A stretch of 64,000 nucleotides of DNA from JAGOFO01 sp964522105. Its GTDB lineage: Bacteria > Myxococcota_A > UBA9042 > DTJE01. Below are positions 46,201-53,875 of this stretch, piece by piece. The notes below the pieces were generated by a model. The model saw only the letters and a program-made list of their open reading frames with translations. It was not told the DNA's origin and did not search any database. How positions within the stretch are numbered: the stretch's first letter is position 1; every line of letters begins with the position of its first letter. The stretch spans positions 124,001 through 188,000 of the forward strand of contig CAZFVA010000002.1 of the NCBI GenBank assembly GCA_964522105.1, given 5' to 3'. A program made the translations under genes and the position numbers.

Positions 46201-46798
46201 GGCTTCGATGGACCTGGCAATCAGGGGCGGCGGCGACATTCTGGGTGCCGAACAGTCAGGTCACATGGCTGCAGTCGGTGAAGACATGTTCATGGAAATG
46301 TTGCGTGACGCCGTCATGGAGCTGTCGGGGGAAGAGGTCAGCGATCTGCCGGGACCGGACGTCAAGGTTGATCTGGAAACCAGGATCCCGCGTGAGTATC
46401 TGCCTGACGAGCGACTGCGTCTGCGGTTCTATAAAAGGCTTTCTGCCGCTGAAGAGATTGCAGATATCGAATATGTCGCGGCAGAACTTGTAGACAGGTT
46501 CGGGGCTCTGCCGGAAGCGGCGGCCAATCTGGTAGCCATGATGAGGGTCAAGGTCAGGGCTGCCGCACTTCAGTTGGCGGGATTAAGCCTGCGGGAAGAA
46601 ACGCTTGTCCTGAATGGATTTGGTGGCTATGAAGAATCCTTTGAACGGATTGTGGCAAAATTTGTGGCGGCAGGTTGTGTAAAAACTGGTGTAGTTTCAA
46701 GTGGAAGGGCCGGGTTGCGGGTTCCGGCCATGTCCGGTGCGGCATCCGGGCCGGATCGTCTGGCGGTAATCGAGCGGTTGCTTGTCGCGGCGGTTTGA
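43277..46798 (+). CDS. mfd: Transcription-repair coupling factor Mfd
   Basis: The 1173-residue protein shows the full Mfd layout. There is an N-terminal UvrB-homology region (for example VGEFALRNAVMDVYSP), an RNA polymerase-interacting domain (LTPGDLVIHRDHGMGIFEAM), and a RecG-like translocase with Walker A GDVGFGKTEVAIRAAF (near residue 657). The Walker B motif DEEHRFGV (about 758) and motifs TATPIPRTLHMAL, IIESGLDIGSANTMLI and LRGRVGRS follow, and a TRCF C-terminal domain ends the protein. It removes stalled RNA polymerase at lesions and recruits UvrA. GTG 43277 comes three bases after the M16 partner stop, so the genes are probably cotranscribed. Confidence 0.93.
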   Translation: MGDLSLYGLTLPESVRVLLEDSRNGSARGHTPSVEHAAVAAAIAVSCAARSLVIIAPTSTVVDRAISVVKYLLEFGSVPRDFPRWPSSVDSPYDPVIESPFVAASRLGALSACCLAENQFVLALDALKASRKVMPFDAFSDGIQRIQMGRELDTTELAGLLVRAGYRRTSTVAEVGEFALRNAVMDVYSPFHEDPFRIETDFDVVESLKVFDPATQRTRRSLDHAWVVPAWDVPSSEAALKQAGIIMRDAAAARGIPSAGIVAIEHQFSAGRTPPGFAAMLPCLYGSMDTPFDYVGDDIMVVVIDPDGCAAAADAAMDDLKSWYGEIKDLKQLAAVPADLAITGTQLIEKLKSRQGVLFIDIEPGEGILGPLHSASRSKELTLCTTSEVPVAERVAALVSFAREMTESGDGLLLLAPSESEARRVREILTAEGLDPLTAVNNGMAGLFLAQASIRVGVGRVKIPFGIDMFGVFVIPTESVFGVKDVLTGRQREKRNLKKIQEFRELTPGDLVIHRDHGMGIFEAMSDVTVDGMISECLVLTYKGGDRLYVPVDRINLLDKYSPPAEGEARVLDRLGTQAWVKRRTSAKGAARDIAQKLRNLYARRLSASAPAMTAPDNEYREFEATFPWETTADQEKAIEDILSDIQKTTPTDRLVCGDVGFGKTEVAIRAAFKTVSDGYQVAILVPTTILAEQHRLTFAARFRDTPVIVDSVSRFKSSKEIKNTLAALRTGGVDVVIGTHRLLSQDVKFANLGLLVIDEEHRFGVVHKERLREMSVGVHTITLTATPIPRTLHMALAGIRELSLITTPPRDRLAVRTYVARTGMEIIRTAILREIGRGGQVFVVHNRVEDIYSFASEITAHVPEARICVAHGQMTGPDLEAVMSEFVRGEKDVLIATTIIESGLDIGSANTMLIHDADRLGLAQLYQLRGRVGRSTEQAYCYLLVRDPSRLSDEARMRIEAIERFSELASGFNLASMDLAIRGGGDILGAEQSGHMAAVGEDMFMEMLRDAVMELSGEEVSDLPGPDVKVDLETRIPREYLPDERLRLRFYKRLSAAEEIADIEYVAAELVDRFGALPEAAANLVAMMRVKVRAAALQLAGLSLREETLVLNGFGGYEESFERIVAKFVAAGCVKTGVVSSGRAGLRVPAMSGAASGPDRLAVIERLLVAAV

Positions 46799-46885
46799 TA
46801 GACTGTCTTCAATGGGGTAACATTCGACAGCGTGCGCAGTACGTGGGCGCCCGCGTGTGACCATGTGCTTTCAGAAGGGTGCTTC

Positions 46886-47914
46886 ATGAACAGACTTTCC
46901 GGCGCCGACACGGTTCTAAAAAGCACGGTTCCAGTCCTGCTGGTGCTTGTGGCTTTCATTATCGGCTGCAAGCCGGACCCAATCATAGATCCGTCGGCCC
47001 CTGTGATTGCCCCTGTGTCCCTGACTTCAAAACCGGGTGATACCCCGGACTCACCGGTTGTGGCCACCATCGGTGACCGTGAAATCACGTTTGAAGAAGT
47101 AAATAGTAATCTTGATGCGCTGCCCGTGTTTGTCAGGATGCGCTATCAGGCTTCCGAGCGTCGCCTTGAGTTTCTTGAGGCATATATCGAGTATCAGGTT
47201 CTGGCCCTGGCTGCCGTGTCAGAAGGATACGCTTCGGACCCGCTCGTTGTTGATGCCCTGAAAAAGGACATGGTCCAGCGTTATGTGCGCGACAACGTAG
47301 ATCTGAAACTTAGAACTGCAGACATTTCCGATGATGTAATATTTGAATATTATTCGGCTAATCCGTGGGAATTCCACCGTCCGGCGCAGAATCAGGTAAG
47401 CAGGATACTGGTAAAGGATGCGATTACAGCTTCGAAGGTTGCGTTCAGGGCCAGATCGCTGGTTGACGCTGCCAGTGGTGATCCGATTCAGGTTTTTGCA
47501 GGTCTGGTCAAAGCAAATTCACAGGATCCGGATGCCGCGGTCACCGGTGGCGACATCGGCTTCTACCCCCATGCAGGTAATTCAGTGCCGGCCGTCCCGC
47601 CGAAGGTCGCTGCGGCAGCGGCTTCAATGGAATTGATACATTCAGTTGCAGGTCCGATTCAGGATGAAGACGGCTTTTCCGTGCTCTTCCTGGCTGCAAA
47701 AAGACCTGCCGTTGAAAAGACCCTGGATGAAGCCAGGACCGAAATTGCCGCAACAATTCTTGATGACAGACGCAGGGCTTCGCGAAAGGCGCTGGTCGAT
47801 TCGTTGATTTCAAAACACAAGGTTACCGTAAACACGGAAGTCCTTGTTGAATTGGCTGCGCAGGCAGCAGCCGCCCGGAAAGATCAGGTTCCGGGTCTGG
47901 AGACCTCCAGGTGA
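46886..47914 (+). CDS. Parvulin/SurA-like peptidyl-prolyl isomerase lipoprotein
   Basis: The 342-residue product has a lipoprotein signal (LVAFIIGCKPDP), a helical SurA-N-like segment (ITFEEVNSNLDALPVFVR), and a parvulin-type domain near residues 165-275. That domain has VSRILVKDAITASK, ANSQDPDAAVTGGDIGFYP and AGPIQDEDGFSVLFL. Parvulins assist folding of exported proteins around proline bonds, here probably for outer-membrane proteins. The ATG is preceded by AAGGG. The stop overlaps the next gene's GTG (GTGA), forming a two-gene chaperone operon after mfd. Confidence 0.82.
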   Translation: MNRLSGADTVLKSTVPVLLVLVAFIIGCKPDPIIDPSAPVIAPVSLTSKPGDTPDSPVVATIGDREITFEEVNSNLDALPVFVRMRYQASERRLEFLEAYIEYQVLALAAVSEGYASDPLVVDALKKDMVQRYVRDNVDLKLRTADISDDVIFEYYSANPWEFHRPAQNQVSRILVKDAITASKVAFRARSLVDAASGDPIQVFAGLVKANSQDPDAAVTGGDIGFYPHAGNSVPAVPPKVAAAAASMELIHSVAGPIQDEDGFSVLFLAAKRPAVEKTLDEARTEIAATILDDRRRASRKALVDSLISKHKVTVNTEVLVELAAQAAAARKDQVPGLETSR

Positions 47915-48951
47915 AGAATTCACTCTTTGTAACGTTGTTGATCTGCGCAGCCGCTGCAAATGCATACGCCCGTTCAGAAGACACTCCTGACAAAACTACT
48001 GCCGTCGAGGCCGCCGCTTCATCAGGGGTTGTTGTTATTGATCGTGTGGTGGCGTCTGTCAGCGGCGACGTCGTCACGATGCATGACGTGAACAAGCGGA
48101 TTGCGATTTCAGCCAATCCATTATCATCTGTGCTTGCCGGTGGAAGCGGCGAGGACGACGGTTCGGCACGTTTCAAAGCAGCCCTGGACGACCTGATATC
48201 TGACAAGTTGATTCTGTCCGAGGCCCGAAAGCTCAGTCTTTCTGTTTCGGAAAAAGATGTTGATGACTATGTAAACGGAATAACGAAGCAGAACAACTGG
48301 AGCGCGGATGACTTCAAACTGGCCGTCAAGATGCTCGGGTTCAAGGACGTTCCCGAATACAGGGCGCATGCGTCCAACGAGCTTTTGAAGTCAAGGGTGC
48401 TGAGGGTCAAGGTCGGTTCCCGTGTAACCGTTTCAGACCGTGACGTGCAGGAAGTGTTTGATGCCAGATTTGAGGGCGGAACCACAGAAGAAGAAATCCA
48501 CCTTCATCATATAGCGTTGCTGATACCCGAAAATGTGACCGAGGACGGGATTAAGTCAATATTGAAGTCTGCTCTTGAGGTTCGGGCCCTGGCAGTGGCC
48601 GGCGAGACGCCTTTTGATGAACTGGCCGCCGAGTATGGACAGGACGCTTCTGCTTCAGGCGGCGGCGATGTCGGGTGGTTCCCCAGGGGCAGGTTGCAGG
48701 CGTCCCTGGAAGATGCGGCGTTCGCCCTCCGTGACGGCGAGATATCCGGTGTAGTGCAGTCGGCCGCCGGCTTTCACGTTCTGAAGGTTTCAGAGCGTCG
48801 CCGGATTCCCCTTGCCGATGCCGAAGAAGCCCGTCGCCGCGTCAAATGGGAGCTTTCAGAGGCGTCATTCCAGAATGGTTACAAGGACTTTGTCAGGGAA
48901 TTAAGGGCTGCTGCCAGGATTGAGATTCTATATACGCCACCTGCCCGGTAG
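47911..48951 (+). CDS. SurA-like periplasmic chaperone/peptidyl-prolyl isomerase
   Basis: The 346-residue protein has a signal peptide (LLICAAAANAYARS), a SurA N-terminal helical domain (VVIDRVVASVSGDVVTMHDV, then LDDLISDKLILSEARKLS), and a parvulin domain near residues 190-305 with IHLHHIALLIPE, LAAEYGQDASASGGGDVGWF and AAGFHVLKVSERR. SurA escorts outer-membrane proteins through the periplasm. It begins with GTG overlapping the previous stop. A perfect short palindrome (GCCTGTTCAGGC) overlaps its stop codon at 48951-48962 before the convergent MATE gene. Confidence 0.88.
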   Translation: MKNSLFVTLLICAAAANAYARSEDTPDKTTAVEAAASSGVVVIDRVVASVSGDVVTMHDVNKRIAISANPLSSVLAGGSGEDDGSARFKAALDDLISDKLILSEARKLSLSVSEKDVDDYVNGITKQNNWSADDFKLAVKMLGFKDVPEYRAHASNELLKSRVLRVKVGSRVTVSDRDVQEVFDARFEGGTTEEEIHLHHIALLIPENVTEDGIKSILKSALEVRALAVAGETPFDELAAEYGQDASASGGGDVGWFPRGRLQASLEDAAFALRDGEISGVVQSAAGFHVLKVSERRRIPLADAEEARRRVKWELSEASFQNGYKDFVRELRAAARIEILYTPPAR

Positions 48952-48970
48952 CCTGTTCAGGCGCAGACGG

Positions 48971-50464
48971 CTAGATGTGGATATTCTTCCACGTTCCAGA
49001 CTTGAATTTCAGCGTCATCGAGGCTGCAAGCAGCAACACATACGCGATTACCGCAATAAAAATACCGTTCAGTTTCAAGCCCATCGGAATTGCCAGGAAG
49101 TATGAAAGTGGAACCAGTACGCCGACGTGAAGCAGTATCTCGACCTTCATGACAAAGCGGGACGCCCCGGCACCAAAAAGGGCCTGTGCAAGCACCAGTC
49201 CGAAACCGATGGCGAATTGACCTGCAGCAATAATCCGCAGCGGGGTTCTTCCGACCTCAACGACTTCGGGATCCTGAGTGAAAATCCCCATGCAGGCATC
49301 CGGCCAGATGAACGCCACAAGGCCCAGCAGACCGGCAAAACAGGCCGCGATCTTGACCGACGTCCACGCGTATTTTTCAGCTTCGTCAGGCCGCTTCATG
49401 CCCATGTTCTGGCTTACAAGCGTGGCTGTCGCGATGCCGAGGCCCATGCACGCCATGATGGTCAGGAACAATATATCAATGATGACTTTGGTCGCCGCCT
49501 CGTTGACCGGCGCCTTTACATTAACAATTGATCCAAGCACCGACGGGTTCATTGAAAGGCCCGACAGCGAGTGGAACCACGCCCCCGCTGCAATATCGAT
49601 TGACTGCAGAGGTTCCGCATTCATTGCTTCGTCAAGCATCCCGACCCATTTGAAAAACAGAAGGAAGCCGGTCATGACGAACACGGTCGCAATGCCGGAA
49701 GGCACTGAAAGCCGGGCGATTCCACCGATCGTCTTCCAGTTGAAGTTGGAATACCTGAAAATCCGGAAATCCTTGCGGTACATGGAGTGCATGGCGAAGC
49801 CGATCATTCCGGCCAGGCCGAAGAAACTGGCAACAGTCGCGGCTATACCTGCACCGAGCACATTCATTGCAGCTATTCCGAATCCGCCGAACACCAGCAG
49901 GTAAGCAAGGCCGGCGTTGACCACATTCATACCCACTGCGACGGCCAGGTGATAATGTGTTTTGCCCAGACCATCAAAAAACGCTTTGAAAGATAACGTT
50001 CCGACCATGGCCAGAATGCCGATGAACCTTGCCCTGCAGTATGGAACGCCAAGCGCCAGTACCTGTTCATTACTGGTAAACAGGCTGAAAAGCGGGCGGG
50101 TGAAGATGGCGGCGATTACAGTCACAACTGTCCCGGCCATCAGCGCAAGCATCGCCGAATTGAAAAGTACCTGGCCGGCACCTTCGCGGTTTCCTTCGCC
50201 AAGCCTTCTGGCCGTCATCGCCTGCGTACCCACCGATATCGCGCCGACGAAACCCCCGACCATCCAGTGCAGCAGCACGCTGTATCCAAGGGCCGCCTGT
50301 CCGGCAATAGAAAATTCCTTCGGAAGATGACCAATAAGAATGGTGTCGAATTGATTGATAAACGTCTGAGTCAGGTTGGCGGCCATCACCGGAGCTGCCA
50401 GTTTGAGCACGGTCTTTATCCGGCTCGGCTCGGGCAGCAGCATCTTTGTGGGGTTCAAAACCAT
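48971..50464 (-). CDS. MATE-family multidrug/toxin efflux transporter
   Basis: The 497-residue protein has about 12 membrane segments in two halves. The typical MATE N-terminus is present (TVLKLAAPVMAANLTQTFINQFD, split here as two motifs TVLKLAAPVMAANL and TQTFINQFD), and GLGIATATLVSQNMG lies in the second half. It should exchange Na+ or H+ for organic cations or other small molecules across the inner membrane. ATG 50464 is used, but no clear ribosome site precedes it; ATG 50443 (MLLPEPS) is an alternative. It is monocistronic, convergent with the SurA-like gene and divergent from the tRNA-tuf operon. Confidence 0.85.
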   Translation of the reverse strand: MVLNPTKMLLPEPSRIKTVLKLAAPVMAANLTQTFINQFDTILIGHLPKEFSIAGQAALGYSVLLHWMVGGFVGAISVGTQAMTARRLGEGNREGAGQVLFNSAMLALMAGTVVTVIAAIFTRPLFSLFTSNEQVLALGVPYCRARFIGILAMVGTLSFKAFFDGLGKTHYHLAVAVGMNVVNAGLAYLLVFGGFGIAAMNVLGAGIAATVASFFGLAGMIGFAMHSMYRKDFRIFRYSNFNWKTIGGIARLSVPSGIATVFVMTGFLLFFKWVGMLDEAMNAEPLQSIDIAAGAWFHSLSGLSMNPSVLGSIVNVKAPVNEAATKVIIDILFLTIMACMGLGIATATLVSQNMGMKRPDEAEKYAWTSVKIAACFAGLLGLVAFIWPDACMGIFTQDPEVVEVGRTPLRIIAAGQFAIGFGLVLAQALFGAGASRFVMKVEILLHVGVLVPLSYFLAIPMGLKLNGIFIAVIAYVLLLAASMTLKFKSGTWKNIHI

Positions 50465-50545
50465 ATCGGGGGGACATTATCTGCCACAAGGTGATAAGGC
50501 AAGGAAAAATTACCTTGAAGGTGTCTACGCTGGCCCCCTTCTCGC

Positions 50546-50574
50546 TTGACCTTAGTCGCAATCTGTCGCATACT
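50546..50574 (+). promoter_or_regulatory. Upstream promoter of the tRNA-tuf operon (P1 candidate)
   Basis: TTGACC (50546-50551) and CATACT (50569-50574) are 17 nt apart. It is about 95 nt upstream of a second candidate, and both point into the tRNA genes. Confidence 0.45.
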
Positions 50575-50640
50575 CCCGCGCGTTCCGTCTTTTTTTGGGC
50601 GGTAATACGGAAGGATTCGCAGATTCTGCCAATTTTGATA

Positions 50641-50669
50641 TTGACAGGGCGGGGCGTCTCCACAATAAT
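50641..50669 (+). promoter_or_regulatory. Proximal promoter of the tRNA-tuf operon (P2 candidate)
   Basis: A consensus TTGACA (50641-50646) and AATAAT (50664-50669) are spaced by 17 nt, with a G/C-rich stretch downstream. The first tRNA begins 36 nt later. The G/C-rich discriminator is typical of growth-rate and stringent-controlled promoters (inference). Confidence 0.65.
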
Positions 50670-50704
50670 AAGTGGCCCTTTTTAACGGGCATGTTCTTTG
50701 CATT

Positions 50705-50777
50705 GCTGGCGTAGCTCAACAGGTAGAGCAGCTGACTTGTAATCAGCAGGTCGCGGGTTCGAGTCCCATCGCCAGCT
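50705..50777 (+). tRNA. tRNA-Thr (anticodon TGT)
   Basis: The 73-nt sequence folds as a complete cloverleaf: acceptor GCTGGCG pairs with CGCCAGC, the anticodon loop is CTTGTAA, and the T-loop is GGTTCGAGTCC. The 3' CCA is not encoded. Confidence 0.95.
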
Positions 50778-50803
50778 CCGACCTTTGGGCGGATTATTAA
50801 GCG

Positions 50804-50886
50804 GGTGGGGTTCCCGAGTGGTCAAAGGGGGCAGACTGTAAATCTGTTGTCAATAGGCTTCGGAGGTTCAAATCCTCCCCCCACCA
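50804..50886 (+). tRNA. tRNA-Tyr (anticodon GTA)
   Basis: The 83-nt gene has acceptor GGTGGGG pairing with CCCCACC, anticodon loop CTGTAAA, a long variable arm as expected for tRNA-Tyr, and T-loop GGTTCAAATCC. The CCA end is not encoded. Confidence 0.95.
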
Positions 50887-50949
50887 CTGATTTGATGTTC
50901 GGGCCGCTTCCTGAAATGCTTTACGGCGTTTCAGGGGACTGGAAGATAT

Positions 50950-51022
50950 GCGGGGATAGCTCAGCTGGTAGAGCAGGAGCCTTCCAAGCTTCAGGTCGCG
51001 GGTTCGAATCCCGTTTCCCGCT
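50950..51022 (+). tRNA. tRNA-Gly (anticodon TCC)
   Basis: The 73-nt gene has acceptor GCGGGGA pairing with TTCCCGC, anticodon loop CTTCCAA, and a standard T-arm (GGTTCGAATCC). The CCA end is not encoded. Confidence 0.95.
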
Positions 51023-51059
51023 CTGACAGGCTCGGATCGGATGTTCTTTTTATGGACAG

Positions 51060-51131
51060 GCCATCGTAGCTCAGGGGTAGAGCACCTCCTTGGTAAGGAG
51101 GGGGTCGGCAGTTCGATTCTGCTCGATGGCT
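51060..51131 (+). tRNA. tRNA-Thr (anticodon GGT)
   Basis: The 72-nt gene has acceptor GCCATCG pairing with CGATGGC and anticodon loop TTGGTAA. It lies 80 nt before tuf. The order Thr(TGT)-Tyr-Gly-Thr(GGT)-tuf equals the E. coli thrU-tyrU-glyT-thrT-tufB order. Confidence 0.95.
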
Positions 51132-51211
51132 CTGGTATGCCCCGGTTCAGTAGATACGGCTGGGGTGGCACTGTCGCGGTTTTTCATTGACGCACCCTGG
51201 GAGGGACGGAC

Positions 51212-52402
51212 ATGGCTAAGGAAAAATTTGTACGTAACAAGCCCCACCTTAACGTGGGAACAATCGGCCACATCGACCATGGAAAGACGACTCTGACCGC
51301 GGCGATTACCAAGGTTCTGGCTGCCAGAGGCGGCGCAAAGTTTGTACCGTTTGATTCAATCGACAAGGCGCCTGAAGAAAAGGCCCGTGGTATCACAATC
51401 GCCACAGCCCACGTCGAATATGAAACGGCCAACAGGCATTACGCCCACGTTGACTGCCCCGGACATGCTGACTACATCAAGAACATGATCACCGGCGCAG
51501 CCCAGATGGACGGCGCGATCGTGGTTGTCGGCGCTGATGACGGCGTTATGCCTCAGACTCGCGAACACATCCTCCTGGCCCGCCAGGTCGGCGTTCCCGC
51601 GATCGTCATCTTCCTTAATAAGTGCGATATGCAGCCCGACGAAGAACTTCTCGAAATCACCGAAGAAGAAGTTCGCGAAGTGCTGAATAAGTACGAATTC
51701 CCCGGCGACACGATTCCGATCGTCCGCGGTTCAGCCCTCAAGGCTCTTGAAGGCGACCCGATGGGCCCGGATTCCGTATGCATCATGAACCTCATGAAAG
51801 CAGTCGACGAATACATTCCGCAGCCGGCCCGCGCTGTTGATATGCCTTTCCTTATGCCGATTGAAGACGTCTTCACGATTTCCGGTCGTGGCACGGTCGC
51901 AACCGGTCGTATTGAACGCGGCATCGTCAAGATCGGCGGCGACGTTGAAATCGTTGGTTTCGGACCTACCCGCAAGACGGTCTGCACCGGCGTCGAAATG
52001 TTCCGTAAGACACTTGAAGAAGGTCAGGCCGGCGACAACGTCGGGCTCCTGCTCCGCGGCATCAAGCGCGAAGAAATTCAGCGCGGCATGGTCCTCGCGG
52101 CTGCCGGCTCGATTAAGCCCCACACGAAGTTCAAGGGTTCCATCTATATCCTTACCAAGGATGAAGGTGGCCGTCATACGCCGTTCTTCAGTGGCTACCG
52201 CCCGCAGTTCTACATCCGTACAACTGACGTTACCGGTATCCTGAATCTGAACGAAGGCGTTGAAATGTGTATGCCCGGCGACCGCACGGACATCATGATT
52301 GAACTGATCACCCCCGTCGCTCTTGAGCCCGGACTCCGCTTCGCAATGCGCGAAGGTGGACGCACCGTTGGTCAGGGCGTCGTCGGTGAGATTATTGCGT
52401 AA
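51212..52402 (+). CDS. tuf: Elongation factor Tu
   Basis: The 396-residue protein has all GTPase motifs: GHIDHGKTTLT (P-loop), the switch I effector sequence EKARGITI, DCPGHADYIKNM, NKCDM, and GSALKAL. Domain II includes GRGTVATGRIERG, and domain III ends in REGGRTVGQGVVGEI. EF-Tu delivers aminoacyl-tRNA to the ribosome. A strong GGAGGGA site precedes ATG 51212. It follows four tRNA genes and is probably processed from the same transcript. Confidence 0.98.
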   Translation: MAKEKFVRNKPHLNVGTIGHIDHGKTTLTAAITKVLAARGGAKFVPFDSIDKAPEEKARGITIATAHVEYETANRHYAHVDCPGHADYIKNMITGAAQMDGAIVVVGADDGVMPQTREHILLARQVGVPAIVIFLNKCDMQPDEELLEITEEEVREVLNKYEFPGDTIPIVRGSALKALEGDPMGPDSVCIMNLMKAVDEYIPQPARAVDMPFLMPIEDVFTISGRGTVATGRIERGIVKIGGDVEIVGFGPTRKTVCTGVEMFRKTLEEGQAGDNVGLLLRGIKREEIQRGMVLAAAGSIKPHTKFKGSIYILTKDEGGRHTPFFSGYRPQFYIRTTDVTGILNLNEGVEMCMPGDRTDIMIELITPVALEPGLRFAMREGGRTVGQGVVGEIIA

Positions 52403-52423
52403 AGTGTGATGTGTTGACGGATT

Positions 52424-52447
52424 CCGGGGCAGGGATTCCTGCCCCGG
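52424..52447 (+). terminator. Perfect hairpin between tuf and rpmG
   Basis: CCGGGGCAGG (52424-52433) and CCTGCCCCGG (52438-52447) form a perfect 10-bp stem with loop GATT. No T-run follows, so it is more likely a partial attenuator or an RNA-stabilising stem protecting the abundant tuf message than a full terminator. Confidence 0.65.
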
Positions 52448-52471
52448 GGCCGTTAGCTTTGGACGTGCCCC

Positions 52472-52654
52472 ATGGCAAAGAAAGAAAACAGGGTCAATAT
52501 TCAGCTTGAGTGTCAGTCCTGCAGAAAGAGTGGGATTCCCGGCGTGGCTCGTTATGTCACGACGAAGAATAAAAAGACCACGACTGCGCGCCTGGAATTA
52601 AGCAAGTTCTGTAAGTACGAAAGAAAGCACACGACTTTTAAAGAAGTTAAATAA
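52472..52654 (+). CDS. rpmG: 50S ribosomal protein L33
   Basis: The 60-residue protein has the L33 pattern with LECQSC, RYVTTKNKKTTTARLELSKFC and RKHTTFKEVK. The first Cys pair is intact. In the second, only one Cys remains (FCKYE in place of the usual CxxC), so zinc binding may be lost or altered. It lies between tuf and tRNA-Trp, a placement seen in many bacteria. No strong ribosome site is visible before ATG 52472. Confidence 0.93.
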   Translation: MAKKENRVNIQLECQSCRKSGIPGVARYVTTKNKKTTTARLELSKFCKYERKHTTFKEVK

Positions 52655-52761
52655 CAGCCTTATTAAGGTTGTTGGTGCTTTGTTCATTGTATTTCGGGGG
52701 CTGGTGGCCATTTCGGCTGGTGGCTGCAACGCAGCGGCGGTTGATTCGGACAGTCCCTGCT

Positions 52762-52834
52762 AGGGCAGTAGCTCTAATGGTAGAGCGGCGGTCTCCAAAA
52801 CCGCATGCTGGGGGTTCGAGTCCCTCCTGCCCTG
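52762..52834 (+). tRNA. tRNA-Trp (anticodon CCA)
   Basis: The 73-nt gene has acceptor AGGGCAG pairing with CTGCCCT, anticodon loop CTCCAAA and T-loop GGTTCGAGTCC. It precedes secE, as in many bacteria. Confidence 0.95.
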
Positions 52835-52899
52835 CCGTTTCGGGTTAAGCTGACTTCCTTGCGTCGTCGGCGGGTACCTCATATTCGAGGAGACCGGGC

Positions 52900-53277
52900 T
52901 TGGAAAAGATCGTTCGAATGTCGTTTGTTATTGGTGGTTTGCTGGTCTGGGTTGTACTTGCCGGATTTTTCCGCACGACCCTCGGCTGGATCAGTCCGAA
53001 TTTAGACAAGAGTCTGATCGGCGCCCAGTTTACAGTCAGCAATCTTCTTGGTCTTCTTGGCGGTATCGCCGTTGTCGGATATCTCTGGCTTAACGAGAAG
53101 ATTTTCAAGATCGGAATGGAAATCGCCGGTGAACTGAGGAACGTGACCTGGCCCAAATGGGCTGAGACCCGCACCTCCACTATCGTCGTTGTTATAACTA
53201 CCGTCGTCATAGCAGCAGTCCTCGGACTGTTCGATGCTATCGTCGGTGCTTTGACGGCTGCTATCTACGGGCTCTGA
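52900..53277 (+). CDS. secE: Preprotein translocase subunit SecE
   Basis: The 125-residue protein has three hydrophobic segments, with the conserved amphipathic sequence GELRNVTWPKWAETRTST before the last one. That is the SecE signature which clamps SecY. Three membrane segments resemble the E. coli form more than the one-segment form of Gram-positives. TTG 52900 is chosen because GAGGAG lies 7 nt upstream. It is followed by nusG, as in most bacteria. Confidence 0.93.
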   Translation: MEKIVRMSFVIGGLLVWVVLAGFFRTTLGWISPNLDKSLIGAQFTVSNLLGLLGGIAVVGYLWLNEKIFKIGMEIAGELRNVTWPKWAETRTSTIVVVITTVVIAAVLGLFDAIVGALTAAIYGL

Positions 53278-53296
53278 TACATAAACAGGATCTGGT

Positions 53297-53833
53297 GTGC
53301 CGATGAAATGGTACGTAGTTCATACATTCTCGGGTCATGAGCAGAAGGTTAAAGCCGACATCGAAGAAACGCTTCGACACGAGGATGAATCCCTGAGGCT
53401 CAATATCGGGGAAATCATTGTTCCGATGGAGCCGCCGCCGCCGCCGGGCGAGCCCAAGAAGAAAGGCGGACGCCGCAAGTTCTTTCCGGGATATATCCTG
53501 GTTCAACTGGAACTTACGGAAGATACCCACCACTTTATCCGTCACCGGCCGTCGGTTTCGGGATTTGTGGGTAATGACAAAGGACCACGGCCGCTTTCAC
53601 AGCGCGAGGTCGATTCCATTGTAAAGCAGATGGACGAAGGTCCGGTCCGGCAGGTTGCAGCCGTCCAGTTCGAGGAAGGCGCTTCCGTTCGGATCAAAGA
53701 TGGACCGTTCGTCAATTTCAGCGGCATGGTGGAAGAGGTCAAGACTGAGAAGCGGAAGCTCCGGGTGCTGGTTACCATTTTCGGCAGGGCAACCCCTGTC
53801 GAGCTGGATTTTGACCAGGTGGAGCGGACATAA
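53297..53833 (+). CDS. nusG: Transcription termination/antitermination factor NusG
   Basis: The 178-residue protein has the NusG N-terminal domain (KWYVVHTFSGHEQKVKADIE, then FFPGYILVQLEL and RHRPSVSGFVG) and a C-terminal KOW domain (FEEGASVRIKDGPFVNFSGM). NusG links RNA polymerase with Rho or the ribosome. A Pro/Gly/Lys-rich insertion (PPPPPGEPKKKGGRR) extends the N-terminal domain. GTG 53297 fits the AGGA ribosome site best; ATG 53303 two codons later is possible. Confidence 0.94.
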   Translation: MPMKWYVVHTFSGHEQKVKADIEETLRHEDESLRLNIGEIIVPMEPPPPPGEPKKKGGRRKFFPGYILVQLELTEDTHHFIRHRPSVSGFVGNDKGPRPLSQREVDSIVKQMDEGPVRQVAAVQFEEGASVRIKDGPFVNFSGMVEEVKTEKRKLRVLVTIFGRATPVELDFDQVERT

Positions 53834-53875
53834 CTTTTGTGGGAGGCGCTGCGGCGCCGAATTAGGAGAACGGAC

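Noticed and set aside
48951..48962. GCCTGTTCAGGC palindrome as a bidirectional terminator between the SurA-like and MATE genes
   Set aside because: The stem is only five pairs and no T-run follows on either strand, so I did not list it as a terminator.
50446..50685. A small protein gene in front of the tRNA cluster
   Set aside because: It covers the tandem promoters, has no ribosome site, and has an unlikely composition.
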